From NCBI RefSeq assembly GCF_001267925.1, contig NZ_CP011409.1:372001-436000 (forward strand): a stretch of DNA of 64,000 bases. Reading direction: 5' to 3'. The DNA is from Herbaspirillum hiltneri N3. GTDB lineage: Bacteria; Pseudomonadota; Gammaproteobacteria; Burkholderiales; Burkholderiaceae_D. The notes beneath the pieces are model-generated. The model saw only the letters and a list, made by a program, of their open reading frames with translations. It was not told the origin of the DNA and made no database searches. Position 1 is the first letter of the stretch; the number at the start of each line of letters is the position of its first letter. Position numbers and translations under genes: made by a program. Shown here in pieces: positions 58,930 to 64,000 of this stretch.

Positions 58930-59505
58930 TCATGCGCGCGCGGTGCCGGTCAGGAAGTTTTTCAGCAAAGCGTGGCCGTGTTCGGAGAGGATCGACTCGG
59001 GGTGGAATTGCACGCCCTGCAGATCGAATTCCTTGTGGCGCACGCCCATGATTTCGCCATCGTCGGTCCACGCGGTCACTTCGAGGCAGTCGGGCAGCGA
59101 GGCGCGCTCGATGGCCAGCGAGTGGTAGCGGATCACGGTGTAGGGGCTGGGAATGTCCTTGAACACGCCGACGCCGGTATGGGCGATCTTCGAAGTCTTG
59201 CCGTGCATGACTTGCTTGGCGCGCACCACGTTGCCGCCGAAGGCTTCGCCGATGGCCTGGTGACCGAGGCAGACGCCGAGGATGGGCAACTTGCCGGAAA
59301 AGCGCTTGAGCAGGTCGATGCAGATGCCGGCTTCTCTCGGGCTGCAAGGGCCGGGCGAGAGGCAGATGCGTTCAGGATTCAGTTTTTCGATTTCATCGAG
59401 CGTGATTTCATCGTTACGGATGGTCAGCACCTCTTCGCCGAGTTCGCCGAAATACTGGACGATGTTGTAGGTGAAGGAATCGTAGTTGTCGATCATCAGC
59501 AGCAT
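58930..59505 (-). CDS. trpG: Anthranilate synthase component II (glutamine amidotransferase)
   Basis: 191 residues. [20 protein letters not shown] start, the class I amidotransferase nucleophile Cys79 in [19 protein letters not shown] and the His-Glu pair in VQFHPESIL. It supplies ammonia to TrpE. It begins one base after the trpE stop codon, so translation is coupled. In related bacteria the same subunit may serve folate synthesis (PabA). Confidence 0.97.
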   Translation of the reverse strand: MLLMIDNYDSFTYNIVQYFGELGEEVLTIRNDEITLDEIEKLNPERICLSPGPCSPREAGICIDLLKRFSGKLPILGVCLGHQAIGEAFGGNVVRAKQVMHGKTSKIAHTGVGVFKDIPSPYTVIRYHSLAIERASLPDCLEVTAWTDDGEIMGVRHKEFDLQGVQFHPESILSEHGHALLKNFLTGTARA

Positions 59506-61017
59506 TTAGATTTCTCCATCCAGTCCGTCTTGCACTTGTTCGGCAGCGCGCAGAACGGCACGCGCCTTGTTTTCGGTTTCTTCCCATTCCATTTCCGGCA
59601 CCGAGTCGGCGACGATGCCGGCCGCGGCCTGCACATACAGTGTGCCGTCCTTGATGACGCCGGTGCGGATCGCGATCGCGACGTCCATCTCGCCGCCGAA
59701 CGACAGGTAGCCGCAGGCGCCGCCGTAGATGCCGCGCTTGGTCGGCTCGAGCTCGTCGATGATTTCCATTGCGCGCACTTTCGGGGCGCCCGACAGCGTG
59801 CCGGCGGGGAAGGTGGCTTTCAGGACGTCGAGATTCGACAGGCCGGGTTTGAGCAGGCCTTCGACGTTGGAGACGATGTGCTGCACGTGGGAATATTTTT
59901 CGATGACCATCTGGTCGGTGACCTTGACGCTGCCGGTGGTGGCGATGCGGCCGATGTCGTTGCGCGCGAGGTCGATCAGCATGACGTGTTCGGCAATTTC
60001 CTTCGGGTCGGCCAGCAGCTCGGTGGCGAGCTGGGCATCACGTTCCGGGGTCGAGCCGCGTGGACGGGTACCGGCCAGCGGACGAATGGTGATTTTCTTT
60101 TGCGCTTCGCCGTCGGAGGTCTGGCCGATGGTTTCATTGCGCACGAGGATTTCCGGCGAGGCGCCGACGATCTGCATGTCGCCGAAGTTGTAGAAGTACA
60201 TGTACGGCGACGGGTTCAGCGAACGCAGCGCGCGGTACAGCATCAGCGGCGAGTCGACGTAGGATTTCTTCAGGCGCTGGCCGATCTGCACTTGCATCAG
60301 GTCGCCGGCCATGACGTATTCCTTGGCCTTGGCGACGGCCTTCAGGTATTCATCCTTGGGGAATTCGCGTACGGTTTCGGTGCGCACCGAGCCGCTGGTG
60401 ACCGGCGCATCGGCGGCGCGGCGCAGCATGGCGCGCAAATCCTTGAGACGCTGGCGGCCTTTGCTGAAGGCTTCCGGTTGCGACGGGTCGGTGTAGACGA
60501 TCAGGTAGAGTTTGCCGGAGAGATTGTCGATGACGGCCAGTTCTTCGGTGACCAGCAACTGGATGTCGGGCAGGCCCAGGTCGTCCTTCGGCGCACTGTC
60601 GGCCAGGCGCTTTTCGATGTAGCGCACGGCGTCATAGCCGAAGTAGCCGGCCAGGCCGCCGCAGAAGCGCGGCATGCCGGGGCGGATCGCCACCTTGTAG
60701 CGCGACTGGAATTCGGCGATGAACTCGAGCGCATTGCCTTCCAGCGATTCGATCACCTTGTCGTTCTTCAGGACTTCAATCTTGTTGCCGAAGCTGCGCA
60801 GCTTGGTCGTCGCCGGCAGGCCGATGAAGGAGTAGCGGCCGAAACGCTCGCCCCCGACCACCGATTCCAGCAGGAAGGTGTTCTTCCCGGCATTCTGGGT
60901 TTGCGCCAGTTTGAGGTAGAGGGTCAGCGGCGTTTCCAGGTCGGCGAAGGCTTCGGCGATCAGCGGAATGCGGTTATAGCCTTGCGAGGCCAGCGATTTG
61001 AATTCGAGTTCGGTCAT
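59506..61017 (-). CDS. trpE: Anthranilate synthase component I
   Basis: 503 residues. The Trp-inhibition motif LLES is in NTFLLESVVGGERFGRYSF; the chorismate-binding domain has RPLAGTRPRGSTPERDAQLA, DLARNDIGRIA and TFPAGTLSGAPKVRAMEII. It makes anthranilate from chorismate and ammonia. ATG 61017 follows GGAGAG. The 277-bp leader up to gph carries a Trp-rich leader peptide and a terminator, so transcription attenuation is likely. Confidence 0.97.
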   Translation of the reverse strand: MTELEFKSLASQGYNRIPLIAEAFADLETPLTLYLKLAQTQNAGKNTFLLESVVGGERFGRYSFIGLPATTKLRSFGNKIEVLKNDKVIESLEGNALEFIAEFQSRYKVAIRPGMPRFCGGLAGYFGYDAVRYIEKRLADSAPKDDLGLPDIQLLVTEELAVIDNLSGKLYLIVYTDPSQPEAFSKGRQRLKDLRAMLRRAADAPVTSGSVRTETVREFPKDEYLKAVAKAKEYVMAGDLMQVQIGQRLKKSYVDSPLMLYRALRSLNPSPYMYFYNFGDMQIVGASPEILVRNETIGQTSDGEAQKKITIRPLAGTRPRGSTPERDAQLATELLADPKEIAEHVMLIDLARNDIGRIATTGSVKVTDQMVIEKYSHVQHIVSNVEGLLKPGLSNLDVLKATFPAGTLSGAPKVRAMEIIDELEPTKRGIYGGACGYLSFGGEMDVAIAIRTGVIKDGTLYVQAAAGIVADSVPEMEWEETENKARAVLRAAEQVQDGLDGEI

Positions 61018-61129
61018 TGTTTCTCTCCAGGACCGCTATTGTAGACGGGTTGCAGGGGGCAGGACGGCTTGATGCGTCCCGGCAAGCGCGTGCCGACGAT
61101 AGCGATATATTAAACAGGGGTGGTGATGC

Positions 61130-61163
61130 AAAAAACTGTCTGGCCGAGGGGAGCGGCCAGCAG
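61130..61163 (-). terminator. Attenuator terminator in the trpE leader
   Basis: On the minus strand CTGCTGGCCG (61163-61154), a CTCCCCT loop, CGGCCAG-A-CAG (61146-61136) and six Ts (61135-61130). It begins 11 nt after the stop codon of the Trp-rich leader peptide and 113 nt before trpE, as expected for an attenuator. Confidence 0.8.
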
Positions 61164-61173
61164 CCGGCGTGGG

Positions 61174-61260
61174 TTAGTTAGCCCAGGATTGCCAGCGTCG
61201 CCACAGCCAGGCCTCAGGGGCGGCTGATTTGTTGGCGTTAAGTTTTTTGTTGAGAAACAT
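61174..61260 (-). CDS. trpL: trp operon leader peptide (28 aa, four Trp codons)
   Basis: ATG 61260 to TAA 61174-61176. The peptide begins MFLNKKLNANK and its C-terminal third, AWLWRRWQSWAN, has tryptophans at positions 18, 20, 23 and 26. Four Trp in nine residues is far above chance. It lies between gph and trpE and is followed at once by an intrinsic terminator, the classic leader-peptide attenuation layout. The ribosome site is weak, and no upstream promoter is obvious in the 34 bp after gph. Confidence 0.75.
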   Translation of the reverse strand: MFLNKKLNANKSAAPEAWLWRRWQSWAN

Positions 61261-61294
61261 TTGTCGTATGTGTTCAGTTAAGAAAGCTTTTTCA

Positions 61295-61963
61295 CTACGA
61301 GATTTGGTGCGCTGCATCGAGCAGCGTTGGAACTATACCATCGGAATCGACGTTGTGTATAGGTTCGCCGTGATTGTAGCCGTACGGCACGTTGAGCACC
61401 CTGCAACCCGCCGCCCGCGCGGCTTGCGCGTCATTGGACGAGTCGCCGATGGCCACTACCTGCACCGGCTGCAGGGAAAAATCTGCGCAAACCTGCAGCA
61501 AAGGCATGGGATCCGGCTTCTTTTTCGGCAGTGAATCGCCGCCGTAAATCACATCAAAAAACGGATACAGGCCCTTTTTATCCATCAGCGGCAGTGCGAA
61601 GGCGATCGGTTTGTTGGTCACACAAGCCAGGCGCAGGCCCTTGGCCTTGAGCGCCTGCAGGCCTTCGATCACGTTCGGATACAGCGTGGCGTAGTCGCCG
61701 TTGATGGCGAGGTAATGCTCCTGATAGGACGCCAGCGCTTCCTCGAAGCGCTGCTCCACGCCGTCTTCGTCGTAGTCGACGGCCAGCACGCGGCGCATCA
61801 GGTTTTCCGATCCCTTGCCGACAAAATTGACGATGGTCTGCATCGCCAGCGGCCCCAGGCCCAGGTCGGCGCGCATGCGGTTGACCGCAACGTGGAAATC
61901 CGGAGCGGTGTCGAGCATGGTGCCGTCGAGGTCGATGATGGCGGCTTTGATGTTGTCGAGCAT
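61295..61963 (-). CDS. gph: Phosphoglycolate phosphatase
   Basis: 222 residues. HAD superfamily: AAIIDLDGTMLDTAPDF (nucleophile Asp), VTNKPIAFA (motif II), and KKKPDPMPLLQVC with VVAIGDSSNDAQAARAAGC (motifs III/IV). It dephosphorylates 2-phosphoglycolate, produced for example by repair of oxidised DNA ends. The order rpe-gph-trpE is conserved in Burkholderiales. Lies 18 bp downstream of rpe. Confidence 0.94.
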   Translation of the reverse strand: MLDNIKAAIIDLDGTMLDTAPDFHVAVNRMRADLGLGPLAMQTIVNFVGKGSENLMRRVLAVDYDEDGVEQRFEEALASYQEHYLAINGDYATLYPNVIEGLQALKAKGLRLACVTNKPIAFALPLMDKKGLYPFFDVIYGGDSLPKKKPDPMPLLQVCADFSLQPVQVVAIGDSSNDAQAARAAGCRVLNVPYGYNHGEPIHNVDSDGIVPTLLDAAHQIS

Positions 61964-61981
61964 GGGATCTTTTTTGGACGT

Positions 61982-62644
61982 TTACTTGGCCAGTTCGCCA
62001 CGCATGGCGTCGATGACGGCCTTGTAGTCCGGCTTGCCGAAGATGGCGGAGCCGGCCACGAAGGTGTCGGCGCCGGCCTTGGCTGCTGCTGCGATATTGT
62101 CGATTTTGATGCCGCCGTCGACTTCCAGCATGATGTCGCGGCCGGATTCGTCGATGCGGCGGCGCACTGCGGCGATTTTCTTCAATGCTTCAGGAATGAA
62201 GGACTGGCCGCCGAAGCCCGGGTTGACGGACATGATCAGGACGATGTCGATCTTGTCCATGACGTGATCGAGGAAATGCAACGGCGTGCCAGGATTGAAC
62301 ACCAGGCCGGCTTTGCAGCCGTTGTCGCGGATCAGTTGCAGCGAACGATCGATGTGCTCGGAACCTTCCGGATGGAAAGTGATGATGTTGGCGCCGGCCT
62401 TGGCGAAGTCGGGAATGATGCGATCCACCGGCTTGACCATCAGATGGACGTCGATCGGCACCTGTACATGCGGACGGATGGCTTCGCAAACCAAAGGTCC
62501 GATGGTCAGGTTGGGAACATAATGGTTGTCCATCACGTCGAAGTGAATAATGTCGGCGCCGGCAGCGACGACATTGCGGACTTCCTCGCCCAGGCGGGCG
62601 AAGTCGGCGGACAAGATGCTGGGGGCGATACGGTAGTTGGGCAT
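61982..62644 (-). CDS. rpe: Ribulose-phosphate 3-epimerase
   Basis: 220 residues. [57 protein letters not shown] and [20 protein letters not shown] contain all the metal-binding His/Asp residues of the TIM-barrel epimerase. Pentose phosphate pathway. ATG 62644 begins the conserved region; the frame extends upstream over a 12-bp palindrome CTTATATATAAG (62655-62666) that looks like promoter DNA. Confidence 0.96.
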   Translation of the reverse strand: MPNYRIAPSILSADFARLGEEVRNVVAAGADIIHFDVMDNHYVPNLTIGPLVCEAIRPHVQVPIDVHLMVKPVDRIIPDFAKAGANIITFHPEGSEHIDRSLQLIRDNGCKAGLVFNPGTPLHFLDHVMDKIDIVLIMSVNPGFGGQSFIPEALKKIAAVRRRIDESGRDIMLEVDGGIKIDNIAAAAKAGADTFVAGSAIFGKPDYKAVIDAMRGELAK

Positions 62645-62802
62645 GGCGATATGGCTTATATATAAGGCTGTAGAGCGAGGATGGAACAATCAAAGATGCG
62701 CTATTTTACCCGTTCGCCGCGCCCGGTTTTGTTGCAAGCCTTGCACTTGAGGTTGATTTCGTGTGGAATGGGCCAGGCTTTTTACAAAATCGAGGAATCC
62801 GC

Positions 62803-63177
62803 ATGGCGACGTATGAGTTAACGGTGACGGTCAAGACGCAATATCTGGAAGAGCAGTCCGATCCGGCGCGTTCGCATTATGTATTCGCCTATGCGATCAC
62901 CATCGTCAACTCAGGGCAGGTGCCGGCCCAGCTGATTTCGCGCCACTGGGTCATTACCGACGCCAACAACCACGCCGAAGAGGTGCGCGGTCTGGGCGTC
63001 GTCGGCCATCAGCCCTTCCTGCAACCGGGGGAACAGTTCGAATACACCAGCGGTACGTCATTGCAGACGCCGCAGGGTTCGATGCACGGAGAGTATTTCT
63101 GCGTCGCCGAAGACGGCGAACAGTTCGACGTGAAGATCCCGGAGTTCATCCTGTCGCTGCCGCGTACGCTGCATTAA
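62803..63177 (+). CDS. apaG: ApaG protein (Co2+/Mg2+ efflux-linked)
   Basis: 124 residues, standard for ApaG: YELTVTVKTQYLEEQSDPAR, then YAITIVNSGQVPAQLISRHW, VVGHQPFLQPGEQFEYTSGT and MHGEYFCVAEDGEQFDVKIP. A fibronectin-III-like fold; reported links are to cobalt tolerance and nucleotide metabolism, but its biochemical role is unclear. ATG 62803 follows a GAGGAA ribosome site. Divergent from rpe. Confidence 0.95.
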   Translation: MATYELTVTVKTQYLEEQSDPARSHYVFAYAITIVNSGQVPAQLISRHWVITDANNHAEEVRGLGVVGHQPFLQPGEQFEYTSGTSLQTPQGSMHGEYFCVAEDGEQFDVKIPEFILSLPRTLH

Positions 63178-63195
63178 GCGTGTTGCACTGAGCGT

Positions 63196-63339
63196 TCAAG
63201 CCTGGCTGTCGTCTTTTTTATCGGCGGGATTTTTTGTCTGGACGGATCGATCCGGCTTGCGTCCGGAGAACATGGTCCACCAGACAATGAATACGAAAAT
63301 AAAGAAGGCTGCGCCGGCTTCGAGTATTAACCACCACAT
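63196..63339 (-). CDS. Small membrane protein (47 aa)
   Basis: ATG 63339, TGA 63196-63198, with GAGGAA 8 bp upstream of the start. The peptide has an N-terminal hydrophobic helix (WWLILEAGAAFFIFVFIVWW) followed by a hydrophilic basic/acidic tail (SGRKPDRSVQTKNPADKK). One membrane pass is predicted. I recognise no named family. It lies between apaG and mltA and is divergent from mltA with only 14 bp between start codons. Confidence 0.7.
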   Translation of the reverse strand: MWWLILEAGAAFFIFVFIVWWTMFSGRKPDRSVQTKNPADKKDDSQA

Positions 63340-63353
63340 TTCATGTTTCCTCA

Positions 63354-64000
63354 ATGTCACTTATTCAAACGAGCATCCGCCGCAGTTTACCCGCATTAGC
63401 CGTCATCGTCGCCGTATCGCTTGCCGCCTGTACGACCACGCCGTTGCCGCCTGCCACGCCGACGCCGCCTGTGACACCGGCCAAGCCAAGCGTGCCGGCT
63501 CAGCCCGAAGGCCAGGCGCAGGAAATGCAAAAGAGCAGCTTCGCCGCCATGCCGGGCTGGGACAGGGATGCCTTGCGTGAGGCCTGGCCGGCCTTCCTGA
63601 TCTCGTGCCAGACGCTGGTCCGCCGCAGCGAATGGAAAAACGCCTGCACCACGGCGCGCCAGGTCAATGCCAATGACGAGGGCGCCATTCGCGCGTTCTT
63701 CGAATCCGGCTTCACGCCCTATAAGGTATTCAACCCGGACGGCAGCGACACCGGACTGGTGACCGGCTACTACGAGCCGTTGCTGCGCGGTTCGCGCAAG
63801 CGCGGCGGGCCGTATCAGACCCCTCTATATAGAGCGCCCGATGATTTGCTGACCATCGACCTGGCCAGCCTGTATCCGGAACTGAAGAACATGCGCCTGC
63901 GCGGGCGTGTGGTCGGCAACAAGGTAGTGCCGTATTCCTCGCGCGCCGAGTTGCTGCAATCGGGTGCGCTGGCGGGCAAGGAACTGGTCTGGGTGGATGA
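63354..64000 (+). CDS. mltA: Membrane-bound lytic murein transglycosylase A, 3' truncated by window edge
   Basis: 215 codons visible before the window ends. A lipoprotein signal with lipobox LAAC (Cys25) precedes a Pro/Thr-rich linker. Then AMPGWDRDALREAWPAFLIS and FFESGFTPYKVFNPDGSDTG, with GLVTGYYEPLLRGSRKRGGP, the conserved MltA N-terminal barrel motif; the second half with the 3D domain and catalytic Asp lies outside. It cleaves peptidoglycan to 1,6-anhydromuropeptides at the outer membrane. The ribosome site is weak at ATG 63354. Confidence 0.93.
   Translation, partial: MSLIQTSIRRSLPALAVIVAVSLAACTTTPLPPATPTPPVTPAKPSVPAQPEGQAQEMQKSSFAAMPGWDRDALREAWPAFLISCQTLVRRSEWKNACTTARQVNANDEGAIRAFFESGFTPYKVFNPDGSDTGLVTGYYEPLLRGSRKRGGPYQTPLYRAPDDLLTIDLASLYPELKNMRLRGRVVGNKVVPYSSRAELLQSGALAGKELVWVD

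Noticed and set aside
58903..61044. A 713-codon plus-strand frame opposite trpG and trpE
   Set aside because: Antisense shadow of two certain trp genes; low-complexity Arg/Asp/His composition and no family.

Overview
The window looks like a chromosomal segment of a GC-rich betaproteobacterium of the order Burkholderiales, most likely Oxalobacteraceae (Herbaspirillum or a close relative). This is inferred from gene order and protein character (prs/tRNA-Gln/ispE/lolB, gph-trpEGDC, ptsN-hprK-rapZ, the DUF3683 dehydrogenase and the ubiE-Tim44-ubiJ-ubiB run), not from a search. Most of it is core metabolism. There is no prophage, plasmid or CRISPR array. The only mobile element is one REP-associated transposase (RAYT) with inverted REP-like flanks.

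Layout. 1-71: tail of an EAL-domain protein. 175-7941: a TetR regulator divergent from a tightly coupled eight-gene operon (flavin amine oxidase, DUF1365, cyclopropane-fatty-acid-synthase-like methyltransferase, chalcone-isomerase-like protein, MFS transporter, DUF3833 lipoprotein, SDR, NTF2-like protein), probably a membrane fatty-acid modification pathway. 7988-13883: Tat-exported OpgD, a yybP-ykoY manganese riboswitch in front of a TMEM165/GDT1 exporter, periplasmic asparaginase, and AMP nucleosidase with a structured leader. 13960-18821: YbfB-type MFS and a divergent LysR gene, NhaR, a zinc-ribbon protein, and TerC. 18850-19770: the RAYT element. 19840-28071: glutamate synthase gltB-gltD and an M61 peptidase.

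28186-33592 (minus strand): rplY, prs, tRNA-Gln(UUG), ispE, lolB and a TPR lipoprotein. 33816-35770: overlapping mutM-mutY (8-oxoguanine repair). 35806-41827 (minus strand): rapZ, hprK, ptsN, pagP, queF, ilvA. 42117-43662: yqaA and a ZIP metal transporter with a 25-codon ORF in its leader. 43916-54382: a 1,336-residue FAD/Fe-S dehydrogenase, a HIT protein, DUF971, ubiE, a Tim44-like protein, ubiJ, ubiB and a DHA2 drug exporter. 54388-56234: LysR gene and SDR gene divergent around a 21-bp palindrome. 56306-62644 (minus strand): rpe-gph-[trpL attenuator]-trpE-trpG-trpD-lysE-trpC. 62803-64000: apaG, a 47-aa membrane protein and the 5' part of mltA.

The items most worth following are (i) a tryptophan leader peptide with four Trp codons followed by a terminator, sitting between gph and trpE; (ii) the complete Mn2+ riboswitch with a mutually exclusive terminator; (iii) the TetR-controlled lipid-modification operon with three operator-like boxes at exact 20-bp spacing; (iv) small ORFs near the ZIP and mltA genes; and (v) the RAYT element whose left end doubles as the terC terminator.
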